Source of the DNA: Pelodictyon luteolum DSM 273
GTDB taxonomy: Bacteria; Bacteroidota; Chlorobiia; Chlorobiales; Chlorobiaceae
DNA: 64,000 nt
NCBI RefSeq assembly: GCF_000012485.1
Contig: NC_007512.1
Location: 1,489,001 to 1,553,000, forward strand
Reading direction: 5' to 3'
In this document: piece after piece, positions 27,743 through 36,361 of the stretch
How the letters are laid out: every line of letters starts with the position of its first letter
Numbering within the stretch: the first letter of the stretch is position 1
Notes under the pieces: generated by a model
Seen by the model: the letters and a program-made list of their open reading frames with translations, nothing else
Databases searched by the model: none
Told to the model about the DNA's origin: nothing
Position numbers and translations under genes: made by a program

Positions 27743-28351
27743 ATGGAAACAATAGTACTCGGGGTCGCTCCTCGTGAAATCAAGAAGAATGCAGCTGGAA
27801 AGCTCCGCAAAACTGGCGAAGTGCCTGCCGTCGTCTACCATAAAGGTGAGGCAACCATTGCGGTGAGCGTCAATGAAATTGCGCTCAACAAATTGGTGCA
27901 CTCGGCAGAATCGCACATCATCGACCTGAAATTCCCTGACGGGAACGTCAAGCGCTCCTTCATCAAGGACGTGCAGTTCGACCCCGTCACCGACAGAGTC
28001 ATCCACACCGACTTCCAGCTGGTTTCGGCCAACGAGGTCATCGAGATGGATGTGCCGGTTGCTGTGGAAGGTGATGCCATCGGTGTTGAAAAGGGCGGCA
28101 AGCTCCAGATTATCCGCCACAGCCTCACCGTTAAAGGCAAGCCCGGAGACATGCCTGCGCACGTCACAATCGATGTCACGGCACTCGAGATCGGCCACAG
28201 CATCCACGTCAGGGAGATCCCTGCCACAGCGTTCCCCGGACTCGAAATCATGGATGACCGCGACACTCCTGTCGTCACCGTCCTTGCATCGAAGAAAGAG
28301 GCCGAAGCGACAGAGGCAGTTGCCGGCGCTACCCCGGAAGGCGCAGCCTGA
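27743..28351 (+). CDS. rplY: 50S ribosomal protein L25 (CTC form)
   Basis: This 202-residue long-form L25 has an N-terminal 5S-rRNA-binding domain (about 1-95, VPAVVYHKGEATIAVSVN) and the C-terminal TL5/CTC domain (about 100-185). The tail is Ala/Glu-rich. It binds 5S rRNA in the large subunit. It has a good purine-rich ribosome site AGGAAGAG before ATG. Neighbouring prs is a common partner, and a strong terminator follows. Confidence 0.95.
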   Translation: METIVLGVAPREIKKNAAGKLRKTGEVPAVVYHKGEATIAVSVNEIALNKLVHSAESHIIDLKFPDGNVKRSFIKDVQFDPVTDRVIHTDFQLVSANEVIEMDVPVAVEGDAIGVEKGGKLQIIRHSLTVKGKPGDMPAHVTIDVTALEIGHSIHVREIPATAFPGLEIMDDRDTPVVTVLASKKEAEATEAVAGATPEGAA

Positions 28352-28383
28352 CAGGTCAGGACACCGGACCGTTTTTCTACAGG

Positions 28384-28418
28384 AAAGCCGCTCTCCAGAA
28401 AGGAAGGCGGCTTTTTTT
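28384..28418 (+). terminator. rho-independent terminator after rplY
   Basis: AAAGCCGC (from 28384) pairs with GGCGGCTTT (to about 28413) around an A/G-rich loop and runs into seven T. Confidence 0.85.
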
Positions 28419-28514
28419 GTTTTTTTTCTGTAATATTGTTGGCCCCGCACCTGCACTGCCTCGACTAACCGTGCGAGAGGGCCCTACAGCAAGCCAGAGC
28501 GAAAAAGCGACAGC

Positions 28515-29954
28515 GTGAAACCAGATACCCTTCCGTCGGCATACAGGCCAGATCCCGCCCAGAAGCCAAAGGGCCGGGGATGGTTTATTCCATCGGCACT
28601 CGCCATTTTCCTCATCATCCTTTTTAGGGAATCGCAGCTCGTCGCCCTCAGCTTCCGCTCCCTCATGACGTCCGGAGCCCTTCTGCTCATTGACCCCTCG
28701 GCCCTCGGCAGCATCTTCACCCCCGAAATAACGGCGTTCTGGATTGCAGCGTTCTACCTCATTCTTGCACCCGCCATCCTCGGCCTGATCCTCTGGAAAC
28801 AAAGATCGAATAAAAACCAGCAGGAAGCCCGTCCCGAAGAAGAAAGCCTCAGGAACATCAGCCTCAGGGCCTTCATGCGGCAGAAAATCGCCCTTTATGC
28901 ATCGGCCATCATTTTCGTGCTCTATTCCGTGGCATTTCTTGCCCCGTTTCTCGCTCCGTTCAGCCCTTACGACCAGCAGGATTTCCTCGTCACCGCATAC
29001 AAGCCTCCCCTGACCGAGCTTGAGGCACTTGTGCTCAAGCAGTCGAAAACCCTTGAAATCCCCCTGCAGGAAGGAAGCGGCATAGCCGTCGACCTCGCCA
29101 ACAGCCTCGTTACGGACTTCCGTGCCCTCAAAACCCGGAACCTCCCCAATGCCATCCGCTTTGTCGATGAATACCGGATTGAAAACGGAACCGTCACCTA
29201 CCGCCAGGGCATGCGGACAAAGACAATGCCGGTCGAAGAGCTCAAAGACCCCCTGCACCCCGCCCTCAGCCGGACATTCGTTCTCGGAACAGACCAGTAC
29301 GGGCGCGACATCCTGAGCCGGCTCATATACGGTTCACGCATCTCGCTCTCGATCGGGTTTCTGGTCGTATTGATCTCCGTGACCCTCGGTACCGTTGTGG
29401 GCGTTACATCGGGCTACTTCGGGGGATGGATCGATGCGGTCTCGATGCGCATCGTCGATGTCCTGATTGCTTTTCCTGCGCTCTTTCTCATCCTCATCAT
29501 CATCGCGACCTTCGGCAACTCCATCTACCTCATCGTCATCACCCTCTCATTTACCGGCTGGATGGGCGTAGCGCGCATTGTCCGCAGCCAGGTACTCTCC
29601 TTGAAGGAACAGGAGTTCATTCTCGCAGCACGCTCGCTCGGGCTTTCGCACCTGCGGATCATTTTCCGGCACCTAGCCCCCAACACCCTCACCCCTGTCA
29701 TCATCGCCGCTACCCTGCGCATCGGCAGCATCATCCTCACCGAAGCGGGGCTCTCGTTTCTCGGCCTCGGGGTCCAGCCTCCCGTTCCAAGCTGGGGGAA
29801 CATCATCAACGAAGGGCGCGACAGCCTGCTGAACCACTGGTGGATATCGACCTTCCCCGGCATCGCCATCCTCATCACCGTCGTCTGCTTCAACCTGATC
29901 GGAGACGGGGTGCGCGATGCCCTTGACCCGAGAATGCGGGGGCAGGACGCATGA
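28515..29954 (+). CDS. OppC/DppC-like ABC transporter permease
   Basis: This 479-residue protein has two or three N-terminal hydrophobic segments (about 26-45, 70-95, 120-145), then a periplasmic loop of about 110 residues. The C-terminal BPD_transp_1 domain (about 270-479) includes the EAA-type loop with RSLGLSHLRIIFRHLAPN. It resembles permeases for di/oligopeptides or nickel but is longer. No OppB, ATPase or binding protein is adjacent, so partners must be elsewhere. The start is GTG 28515. It overlaps the Nudix gene by ATGA at 29951. Confidence 0.85.
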   Translation: MKPDTLPSAYRPDPAQKPKGRGWFIPSALAIFLIILFRESQLVALSFRSLMTSGALLLIDPSALGSIFTPEITAFWIAAFYLILAPAILGLILWKQRSNKNQQEARPEEESLRNISLRAFMRQKIALYASAIIFVLYSVAFLAPFLAPFSPYDQQDFLVTAYKPPLTELEALVLKQSKTLEIPLQEGSGIAVDLANSLVTDFRALKTRNLPNAIRFVDEYRIENGTVTYRQGMRTKTMPVEELKDPLHPALSRTFVLGTDQYGRDILSRLIYGSRISLSIGFLVVLISVTLGTVVGVTSGYFGGWIDAVSMRIVDVLIAFPALFLILIIIATFGNSIYLIVITLSFTGWMGVARIVRSQVLSLKEQEFILAARSLGLSHLRIIFRHLAPNTLTPVIIAATLRIGSIILTEAGLSFLGLGVQPPVPSWGNIINEGRDSLLNHWWISTFPGIAILITVVCFNLIGDGVRDALDPRMRGQDA

Positions 29955-30748
29955 GGCTGAAAAACAGCCGGAAGTCCGATGAATGTCTGAACAGCCGGAA
30001 GTCCGATGAATGTCTGAACAGCCGGAAGTCCGATGAATGTCTGAACAGCCGGAAGTCTGATGAATGTCTGAACAGCCGGAAGTCTGATGAATGTCTGAAC
30101 AGCCGGAAGTCTGATGAATGTCTGAACAGCCGGAAGTCCGATGAAGAATGCACTGGAAGCGATGAACCGCAGCCGTGGACGATCCTCGGCACCGAGTACC
30201 TGCACAGGGAACCGTGGTTGACCCTGCGTCGCGATCGAGTAAAGCTCCAGAATGGCAAAGTCATCGACGACTATTTCGTGCAGGAATTTCCCCCGTGGGT
30301 CAATGTCATCGCCGTGTGCGAAAACGGCCGCATCGTGCTCATCCGCCAGTACCGCCACGGTATCGGGAAAGTCTATTATGAACTGCCCGCCGGTGTACAC
30401 GACCGGGAGGGCGAAAGCCTGCTTGAGGCTGCCCGTCGTGAACTACGGGAGGAGACAGGCTACGGCGGAGGCCGCTGGACCCGGTGGATGGAGCTCAGCG
30501 CCAACCCGGCGCTACAGGATAATATCTCAACGACCTTCCTTGCCGAAGGAGTGAAAGCACTCGGCAGCCAGGAACTCGATGCCACCGAGGAGATTTCGGT
30601 CACATCCGTCACCCCCGAAGACCTCTTGAGAATCATCGACAATGGCCAGATGGTGCAGGCACTCCACACAGCCCCGCTGCTCCGCTATCTCATGACAGGC
30701 GGAAACGGCGGACTCGGCAGAGGGAGCTTCGGAAAGGAGAACGGATGA
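29951..30748 (+). CDS. Nudix hydrolase with N-terminal 9-residue tandem repeats
   Basis: This 265-residue protein has a Nudix domain at about 80-235 with the intact Nudix box GVHDREGESLLEAARRELREETGY (G-x5-E-x7-REL-x-EE-x-G-Y). Relatives include ADP-ribose pyrophosphatases. The first about 68 residues are unusual: seven repeats of NSRKSDECL (the last incomplete), encoded by a 27-bp tandem array, which add Cys and charge but no known fold. The domain itself begins near PWTILGTEYL. ATG 29951 overlaps the permease stop. A start after the repeats has no good ATG, so the repeats are probably translated. Confidence 0.88.
   Translation: MRLKNSRKSDECLNSRKSDECLNSRKSDECLNSRKSDECLNSRKSDECLNSRKSDECLNSRKSDEECTGSDEPQPWTILGTEYLHREPWLTLRRDRVKLQNGKVIDDYFVQEFPPWVNVIAVCENGRIVLIRQYRHGIGKVYYELPAGVHDREGESLLEAARRELREETGYGGGRWTRWMELSANPALQDNISTTFLAEGVKALGSQELDATEEISVTSVTPEDLLRIIDNGQMVQALHTAPLLRYLMTGGNGGLGRGSFGKENG
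29963..30145 (+). repeat. 27-bp tandem repeat, 6 full copies plus 21 bases
   Basis: The units run head to tail from 29963 and encode NSRKSDECL. They are identical except for one C/T change in the fifth codon (TCC in copies 1-3 and 7, TCT in 4-6), which suggests recent block duplication. Each unit contains TGAATG in another frame. Confidence 0.95.
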
Positions 30749-31017
30749 AAAAAACAGCACAGCTGGCGTTGCTTGAAGCCGCCCTCCGAAAAGAAGGCTA
30801 CAGGCTCCGCTATGAAAAAGGCAACTTCCTCGGTGGCGACTGCAGGCTTCGTGAAGACCGTGTGGTCGTCGTCAACAAGTTCCTGCCGATTGAGGGAAAA
30901 CTCATCACCCTTGCCAAAGTCATTGGCAAAATCAACCCGCCCGGGCTCTCTCCAGACGTCGGCGCCGTCATCGACAAAATGCTCAACAGCGGACTCTTCG
31001 GCAGAAATAAAGCCTGA
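30745..31017 (+). CDS. conserved-looking 90-residue protein, unknown
   Basis: This small basic protein starts MKKTAQLALLEAALRKEGYRLRYEKGNF, overlaps the Nudix stop by ATGA and contains a mixed helix/strand pattern with VVVVNKFLPIEGKL. I do not recognise the family. No signal or membrane segment is present. Coding character and coupling to the Nudix gene support it as real. Confidence 0.65.
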   Translation: MKKTAQLALLEAALRKEGYRLRYEKGNFLGGDCRLREDRVVVVNKFLPIEGKLITLAKVIGKINPPGLSPDVGAVIDKMLNSGLFGRNKA

Positions 31018-31028
31018 TTTATCCAGTC

Positions 31029-33308
31029 TTACCTGAACACCGCCTGTGCCGTTTTCGAACGGATTTGCACCCGGGGGTTCCGCCGGGCAAAACTGCCAAG
31101 AAAACCCCTCTCTTTTTTAGGCATCAGCGGACCCGGTATGAGAATACAGCTGCCGGGCGCAACATCGCCAATCCAGCCTGACAACGCCGCCTCGTCTTTC
31201 CGCCTAAACCGGTGCAGCCGAACCACGGCAATGTCAGCGCGCCGCAATGCCCCACCCGAAGTGAAGAGCCCCTCTAAACCCTTCACCATAAGCAGCGAAC
31301 GATGGCGGCTCCATACCCGGAGCACACCCCCTGCTGGACGGAATGCGACAATGGAAGGCAGAGAGAGCACGCTGTCGGCCGAGAGCATTAGACGTGCAAC
31401 GGGTACACGGGAGATCACGGAGTCCTTGAGCGCAAACGCTACAGCCGCACTGAGGGGGGGAAGGCCATACCCTTGCGCCTGATTTGCTATGCGCCCGAAG
31501 GCGCGTTCATCCCGACCGGCATCTATCATCACGCTCTCCCTGCCGGAACTGAACAGCATCGCGACATCCCTGCCGAGGTTGACCGTCACGGCCGAAGGCG
31601 GACCAGCCAACCCGCCTGAAAACAGTGGCACCCAGACGAGGATGTCAGCCACGGCGAGCAGCAGCAAGACGGCTCCTGCTCGCCTTGCGGACATCATAAA
31701 CAGCAGCAGTGCGGCAAGGAGCGCATACCAGACCAGCGCACCCGCTGCGCCAACACTGAAGGGCACCGAAGCAAAGGGCACAGCGCTGAACCACCTGGCC
31801 GCATCAATGGCAAGGCCCGAAAAATAGACTGCCGAAGAAGCAAAGAGGGACGCAACCGGGCCTGAAACGAGGTTCACGAGGAGCATCGGCAGGAGGGCGT
31901 AGACCATCAGTGATGAGAAAAAGACGACCGGCAGGTTGGCTGCGATTCCAACGATCGAGACACTGCCGAAATACATGGCGATGACGGGAGCGACCCCCAC
32001 GGTCGCTGCAACCGTCAGGGAAAGGCTTCCACGGAGTGCATGCCATCCGCCGGCCAGAAGCCCGCCTCCGCTCCCGGCTGGCGGATGCAGCCTCGGAAGA
32101 AGGAGGAGTATGCCGGCAACGGCTCCATTGGTCATCTGGAAGCCCGGATTGAACAGTTCAAGGGGATCGAACGAAAGGAGGAGAACATCGGCAAGAGCGA
32201 GGGAGTTCAGGGGAAAAGCCTTTCTGCCCGACACTCCGCCCCCGAGCAGCGCCATCGTCATGAGGGAGGCACGCCGCACCGAAGGCGCGCCGCCGGCCAC
32301 CGAACCGTAGATGATGAGCACAAAGGCCGTCAAAAGAAAAACTGCCCAGCGTCCGGGACCCGTCACCCGAAGGCGGTGCAGGAGCAGATTGACAACAAGC
32401 ACAATAAGACCGACATGGAGCCCCGACACGGCGAGGATGTGCGCAGTTCCTGTCCTCTGGAACGCTTCACCGAGATCCTCATCCAGCCCTGCCCTTTGCC
32501 CGACCAGCACCCCTGCCATGAACTGACGGCGGGGACCGTCAGGGAAAAACTCCCCAAGGGTGTTGATGACATAGTCGTGGACAGGATCCACGAACAACCG
32601 GTCGAACGTCCCGATGTCGCGACCTCCCTCATGCAGGATCTGCCATGGGCCCTGGCAGTAGATCGATGCCGAAACACGCTGCAGGCGTGCTCTCCGGTGC
32701 GGATCGAACTCGCCGCGATTGGCCGGGCCGCCCGGGATCCCCACCGCCCCTCTGACCAGCACCAGATCCCCGTCCCGGAGCGGGAGCACCTCCGCCTTCG
32801 GGTTCCTGACGTAGACGGAAGCCCTGTCATGCATCGCTTTTTCCGCCCCGTCCGCGTAAATGCTCGAAATATCCAGAACGAATGCGGTGCCGCGAGAGGA
32901 AACTGCCGGACGCCCATCGATCCTGCCTGATACCACGACAGAGCTGCCGGCCTGCTCAAGCAGGCCCCGGCGGGGTACATGATTGAAAAGAAAGTCACCA
33001 TACGCGCCAAACGCCGTAAAAACCAGGGCCAGATAGAAGATCGTCGTGAAAGGATCGGGAAAACGGCCGGAAGGACGGCGGAAGCTGAGAGCAAGTCCGA
33101 TCGCAGTCAGGGCAAGTGCCACACTGAATGCCACAATCCATATGTCAAGGGAAAAGGGGTGGCGGGTTCCGGCGAGAATGCCGGCAACAACAGCAGCAAG
33201 AAGGCGGAGCGCAGGATAGGGAGCAAGCCCGGAGGAGGGGGGTGCATGGAACGGGCGTATAATTTTTACGCGCCCTAAGCCATTGTTTCGTATATTCTTC
33301 TTTTTCAA
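31029..33308 (-). CDS. comEC: ComEC/Rec2-family DNA-uptake channel protein
   Basis: This 759-residue protein has N-terminal membrane helices, a DUF4131/OB-like periplasmic region (about 100-230) and the Competence domain. The latter shows the family motif TGTAHILAVSGLHVGLIVL near 275, then about seven more helices to about 555. ComEC forms the inner-membrane channel for single-stranded DNA. The C-terminal part keeps remnants of the metallo-beta-lactamase-like domain but lacks the HxHxDH metal motif. No other competence genes are in the window. The ATG lies just inside the divergent metF promoter region; no other start codon is near. Confidence 0.87.
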   Translation of the reverse strand: MKKKNIRNNGLGRVKIIRPFHAPPSSGLAPYPALRLLAAVVAGILAGTRHPFSLDIWIVAFSVALALTAIGLALSFRRPSGRFPDPFTTIFYLALVFTAFGAYGDFLFNHVPRRGLLEQAGSSVVVSGRIDGRPAVSSRGTAFVLDISSIYADGAEKAMHDRASVYVRNPKAEVLPLRDGDLVLVRGAVGIPGGPANRGEFDPHRRARLQRVSASIYCQGPWQILHEGGRDIGTFDRLFVDPVHDYVINTLGEFFPDGPRRQFMAGVLVGQRAGLDEDLGEAFQRTGTAHILAVSGLHVGLIVLVVNLLLHRLRVTGPGRWAVFLLTAFVLIIYGSVAGGAPSVRRASLMTMALLGGGVSGRKAFPLNSLALADVLLLSFDPLELFNPGFQMTNGAVAGILLLLPRLHPPAGSGGGLLAGGWHALRGSLSLTVAATVGVAPVIAMYFGSVSIVGIAANLPVVFFSSLMVYALLPMLLVNLVSGPVASLFASSAVYFSGLAIDAARWFSAVPFASVPFSVGAAGALVWYALLAALLLFMMSARRAGAVLLLLAVADILVWVPLFSGGLAGPPSAVTVNLGRDVAMLFSSGRESVMIDAGRDERAFGRIANQAQGYGLPPLSAAVAFALKDSVISRVPVARLMLSADSVLSLPSIVAFRPAGGVLRVWSRHRSLLMVKGLEGLFTSGGALRRADIAVVRLHRFRRKDEAALSGWIGDVAPGSCILIPGPLMPKKERGFLGSFARRNPRVQIRSKTAQAVFR
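33291..33296 (+). promoter_or_regulatory. candidate -10 element of metF
   Basis: TATATT in a TCGTATATT context, 37 bases upstream of the metF ATG. No clear -35 at normal spacing. It overlaps the 5' end of comEC on the other strand. Confidence 0.3.
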
Positions 33309-33333
33309 AGAAAGCTCCTAACCCACTGTGTGC

Positions 33334-34203
33334 ATGCTGGTCAAAGAGATCCTGAACACGGCCGAAAAGCCGGTATTCAGTTTTGAGTTCTTCCCCCCGA
33401 AAAAAGATGAAGATTGGGAGACGCTGTTCGACACCATCAAAGCTCTCTCCCCCCTGAACCCTTCCTATGTCAGCGTCACATACGGCGCAGGCGGTTCAAC
33501 CCGTACCCGCACCCATGATCTGGTGACCCGCATCCAGAAAGAAACCGGCCTGTCGGTCGTTTCACACCTGACCTGCATCGCTTCAAGCAGGGAAGAGACC
33601 GGAATCATCCTCGAAAACTACCGCCGGCACGGCATCAACAATGTCCTAGCCCTCAGGGGCGACAAGCCTGCCGGAGCCGCCACGCTTGCTGAAGCCATAA
33701 AGGATTTCCCCCACGCCATCGACCTGGTAGGGTTCATAAAATCCAACTACCCCGACTTCGGTGTCGGCGTAGCAGGGTTCCCCGAAGGCCATCCCGAAAC
33801 GCCAAACAGGCTTACGGAAATAGAGTATCTGAAGGAAAAAGTAGATGCCGGTGCAGACTACATCGTCACCCAGCTTTTCTTTGACAACCGGGACTTTTTC
33901 GATTTCAGGGACCGCTGCAGACTTGCAGGCATCACGGTACCGATCATTGCCGGCATCATGCCGGTGACGACGAAGAAAGGCATGATCAGAATGTCCGAAC
34001 TCGCTCTCGGTGCACGGATTCCCGCTCCTCTTCAGGAAAAAGTGATGGCTGCCTCAAGCGAGGGCGAAGTTGCCTCGATCGGCATAGAGTGGGCAACCTG
34101 TCAGGTCCAGGAGCTTGTCGACAACCATGTCCGCGGCATCCATTTCTACACCCTGAACATGGCCGACGCCACCCTCAGGATCTTCAGGAACCTCCACGCC
34201 TGA
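33334..34203 (+). CDS. metF: 5,10-methylenetetrahydrofolate reductase
   Basis: This 289-residue TIM-barrel flavoprotein has the MetF hallmarks FSFEFFPPKKDEDWE, SVTYGAGGSTR, VVSHLTC, NVLALRGDKP and a QLFFDN segment. It reduces methylene-THF to methyl-THF for methionine synthesis. ATG 33334 fits the family start; a GTG two codons upstream is possible. Divergent from comEC and convergent with lysA. Confidence 0.95.
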   Translation: MLVKEILNTAEKPVFSFEFFPPKKDEDWETLFDTIKALSPLNPSYVSVTYGAGGSTRTRTHDLVTRIQKETGLSVVSHLTCIASSREETGIILENYRRHGINNVLALRGDKPAGAATLAEAIKDFPHAIDLVGFIKSNYPDFGVGVAGFPEGHPETPNRLTEIEYLKEKVDAGADYIVTQLFFDNRDFFDFRDRCRLAGITVPIIAGIMPVTTKKGMIRMSELALGARIPAPLQEKVMAASSEGEVASIGIEWATCQVQELVDNHVRGIHFYTLNMADATLRIFRNLHA

Positions 34204-34223
34204 GCCGTATTCACCGTTCACCG

Positions 34224-34248
34224 TTCCGGTCCGGATCCCGAACCGGAA
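34224..34248. terminator. hairpin between convergent metF and lysA
   Basis: TTCCGGT (34224-34230) pairs with ACCGGAA (34242-34248) with an 11-base loop in the 56-bp convergent gap. There is no T-run, so termination is only a suggestion. Confidence 0.35.
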
Positions 34249-34259
34249 TCTCCCTCCCT

Positions 34260-35510
34260 CTACACTTCATTCTGAATCAGCTGTTCAAAGCTTTCACGGC
34301 GGCGGATGACCTGCACGTCACTCCCCTCCACCATAACCTCGGCAGGACGAAGCCGTCCATTGTAGTTGCTTGACATCACCGCGCCATAAGCGCCGACCGT
34401 CATCACGGCAAGCAGCTCGCCTTCAGGGGCATCGCCGATGGCACGCTGGCGCGCAAAAAAGTCACTGGACTCGCAGATCGGACCCACCACATCGGCAACA
34501 ACCGTTTCATCATGACGGGTCACGCTGAGCACCTCATGATGCGACTGGTACAGCGCCGGACGGATCAGCTCCGTCATGCCGCCGTCGACAACAAAGAACT
34601 CCTTCCCGGTATGGTTGCGCTTCCGGTACAGAATCCTGGTCAGGAGCACAGAAGCATTGGCAAGCAGAAACCTGCCCGGCTCAAAAATAACCTTCACGCC
34701 GGTAGGCTTCAGCATCGGAATGATCTTGTCGGCAAAGCGGTCGAGCGGGGTCTCGGGTTTCATCGGGTCGTAGGTTGCAGGGAACCCGCCACCGATGTCA
34801 AGGAACTCCACCCCAAAGCCCTTACTGCGTGAATAATTGAAGATATCGAGCAGTTTGGTAATGGCTGCGACATAGAACTCGGGGTCAAAAATCTGCGATC
34901 CGATATGCATGTCGAGCCCCACCAGGCGGACATGCTGCAGCTCACCGAGAAGCGAGAACACCTCGGGAAGTTCAGCCTCGTCGATGCCGAACTTCTCCTT
35001 GCTGTCGCCGGTCGTGATGTAGGGGTGGGTTTCAGCGGTGACATTGGGGTTGATGCGCAGGGCAACAGGTGCCGTGAGGCCTCGTTCTGCGGCAATGGCA
35101 TCGATTGCCCGGAGCTCCGAGAGCGACTCGGCTTTCAGCATGAGCACACCGCTCAGAAGCGCGTAGGAAATCTCATCGGGGCGTTTGCCGACACCGGCGA
35201 AAATGATCCGGCTGCCGGGAACCCCGGCCTTAAGGGCTCGGAACAGCTCACCGGCGGAATTGACGTCGCACCCGCATCCAAGATCGCCAAGGGTCTTTAT
35301 GACACTGAGATTGAAATTGGCCTTCACCGAATAGCATGTGAAGTGTTCAAGACCGGAAAAAGCCGCTTCAAATTCGCGGTACCGGTCTTCGATGCTATGC
35401 TTCGAAGTGACGTAGAGAGGGGTCCCCCACCTGGAGGCCAAATCTTTAAGGGCGACGCCTTCACAGAAGAGCGCTCCGTTGTCGTAGTGGAATGCAGTGC
35501 GGTCAAGCAA
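34260..35510 (-). CDS. lysA: diaminopimelate decarboxylase
   Basis: This fold-type III PLP enzyme of about 416 residues includes CYSVKANFNLSVIKTL (the PLP lysine), the HIGSQIFDPEFY loop, DIGGGFPATYDP, and EPGRFLLANASVLLTRI. The cofactor-binding CESSDFFARQR is near 365. It converts meso-DAP to lysine. The reading frame extends further 5', but homology begins at the TTG at 35510 (LDRTAFHYDNGALFCEGV). The upstream extension is antisense to a possible small gene, so TTG is preferred. Start uncertain. Confidence 0.92.
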   Translation of the reverse strand: MLDRTAFHYDNGALFCEGVALKDLASRWGTPLYVTSKHSIEDRYREFEAAFSGLEHFTCYSVKANFNLSVIKTLGDLGCGCDVNSAGELFRALKAGVPGSRIIFAGVGKRPDEISYALLSGVLMLKAESLSELRAIDAIAAERGLTAPVALRINPNVTAETHPYITTGDSKEKFGIDEAELPEVFSLLGELQHVRLVGLDMHIGSQIFDPEFYVAAITKLLDIFNYSRSKGFGVEFLDIGGGFPATYDPMKPETPLDRFADKIIPMLKPTGVKVIFEPGRFLLANASVLLTRILYRKRNHTGKEFFVVDGGMTELIRPALYQSHHEVLSVTRHDETVVADVVGPICESSDFFARQRAIGDAPEGELLAVMTVGAYGAVMSSNYNGRLRPAEVMVEGSDVQVIRRRESFEQLIQNEV

Positions 35511-35561
35511 GATGCAGCAGAATTTTGTGGTTGTCAATGGAAAGTAACTGGGTACTGAATA

Positions 35562-35702
35562 ATGAAGATACCAAAATTCCCCCGGTTTTCGGAGCAGTCC
35601 CCCAAACCTCCGGAGCTCCGGGTGCATAAGCCGGAGGAAATCCTCACTGCCGCCGGAACCAAATCAGAGCGAAGGCTGTTTTTGAAACGCCTGCAGCCAT
35701 AA
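35562..35702 (+). CDS. possible 46-residue basic proline-rich peptide
   Basis: An ATG frame of 46 codons gives a Lys/Arg/Pro-rich product beginning MKIPKFPRFSEQ and ending FLKRLQP. The TAA stop lies inside a perfect 12-bp hairpin. It fills the gap between lysA (divergent) and the DUF2934 gene. No family recognised, and the start has only a weak purine stretch before it. Confidence 0.35.
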   Translation: MKIPKFPRFSEQSPKPPELRVHKPEEILTAAGTKSERRLFLKRLQP

Positions 35703-35717
35703 CGGTATGGCTGCAGG
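35690..35717. other. perfect 12-bp hairpin, CCTGCAGCCATA stem with 4-base loop
   Basis: CCTGCAGCCATA (35690-35701) and TATGGCTGCAGG (35706-35717) are perfectly complementary around ACGG. No T-run on either strand. It may be an attenuator, an mRNA stabiliser or a protein site before the DUF2934 gene. Confidence 0.5.
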
Positions 35718-35783
35718 CACGCGCAGTATGATGATGACCCGAAGTGGTGCTTGATATCATGAAACCAATCAACAGGAGAGAAC

Positions 35784-35939
35784 ATGTCGAACAAGAGAAA
35801 CGAAGAGATGCCCGAACAACAGGTCAACAGGGAAGAGGAAGTCAGGCTTGCGGCTTACTACCTCTGGGAACAGAAAGGCAGGAGGATCGGTTGCGAGGTT
35901 GAGGACTGGCTTGAGGCCGAACAATGCCTTATGCAGTAG
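35784..35939 (+). CDS. DUF2934 family small protein
   Basis: This 51-residue acidic protein matches the DUF2934 pattern: R-x2-A-Y-x-L-W-E-x2-G-x7-E-x2-W-L-x-A-E, seen here as RLAAYYLWEQKGRR then EVEDWLEAEQ. The role of the family is unknown. AGGAGAG lies 6 bases before the ATG, one of the better ribosome sites in this window. A terminator follows. Confidence 0.8.
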   Translation: MSNKRNEEMPEQQVNREEEVRLAAYYLWEQKGRRIGCEVEDWLEAEQCLMQ

Positions 35940-35970
35940 GCTGCAATACCTGCAGAGACGCCCTCAATGG

Positions 35971-35996
35971 GCCGCTCCATAGGGGCGGCTCTTTTT
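35971..35996 (+). terminator. rho-independent terminator after DUF2934 gene
   Basis: GCCGCTCC (35971-35978) pairs with GGGGCGGC (35982-35989, one G-U) and is followed by CTTTTT. Confidence 0.82.
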
Positions 35997-36043
35997 ATTG
36001 AAGCATCACAGCATCAGGAAGAAAGGAAAGAACTGGTTCCTGC

Positions 36044-36072
36044 TTGCAAAATCTAGAGGGCAGTCGTATATT
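36044..36072 (+). promoter_or_regulatory. promoter of rpmG
   Basis: TTGCAA (36044-36049) and TATATT (36067-36072) are spaced by 17 bases, 45 bases upstream of the rpmG ATG. This is the best sigma-70-like promoter read in the window. Confidence 0.6.
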
Positions 36073-36116
36073 CACTGCTCTTTACAATTTATCCCCTACA
36101 TACCAGGAAGCGAACC

Positions 36117-36299
36117 ATGGCCAAAGGAAAAGAAAACAGAATCGTCATCACGCTTGAGTGCACTGAAGCCAAAAAAGAAGGAAAGACGGTTTCGAGGTAC
36201 AGCACGACGAAAAACAAAAAGAACACCACCGACAGGCTCGTCCTGAAGAAATACAACCCCAACCTGCAGCGCCACACCCTGCACAAGGAGATCAAGTAA
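36117..36299 (+). CDS. rpmG: 50S ribosomal protein L33
   Basis: This 60-residue basic protein has the L33 pattern [30 protein letters not shown] and ends [17 protein letters not shown]. It lacks the paired CxxC zinc motifs of the C+ form, so it is a zinc-independent variant. It is followed by tRNA-Leu 62 bases downstream, possibly on the same transcript. Confidence 0.95.
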   Translation: MAKGKENRIVITLECTEAKKEGKTVSRYSTTKNKKNTTDRLVLKKYNPNLQRHTLHKEIK

Positions 36300-36361
36300 T
36301 TTTTGTTTTTTGCATTGTAGCCAAAAAGAGCTTATTTGTTTTTGTTTCAGCATAACGCGTT

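Noticed and set aside
29963-30145. CRISPR array
   Set aside because: Units are contiguous with no unique spacers and lie inside a coding frame.
35511-35627. N-terminal extension of lysA to the upstream ATG
   Set aside because: No resemblance to diaminopimelate decarboxylases before LDRTAFHY; TTG 35510 gives the usual length.
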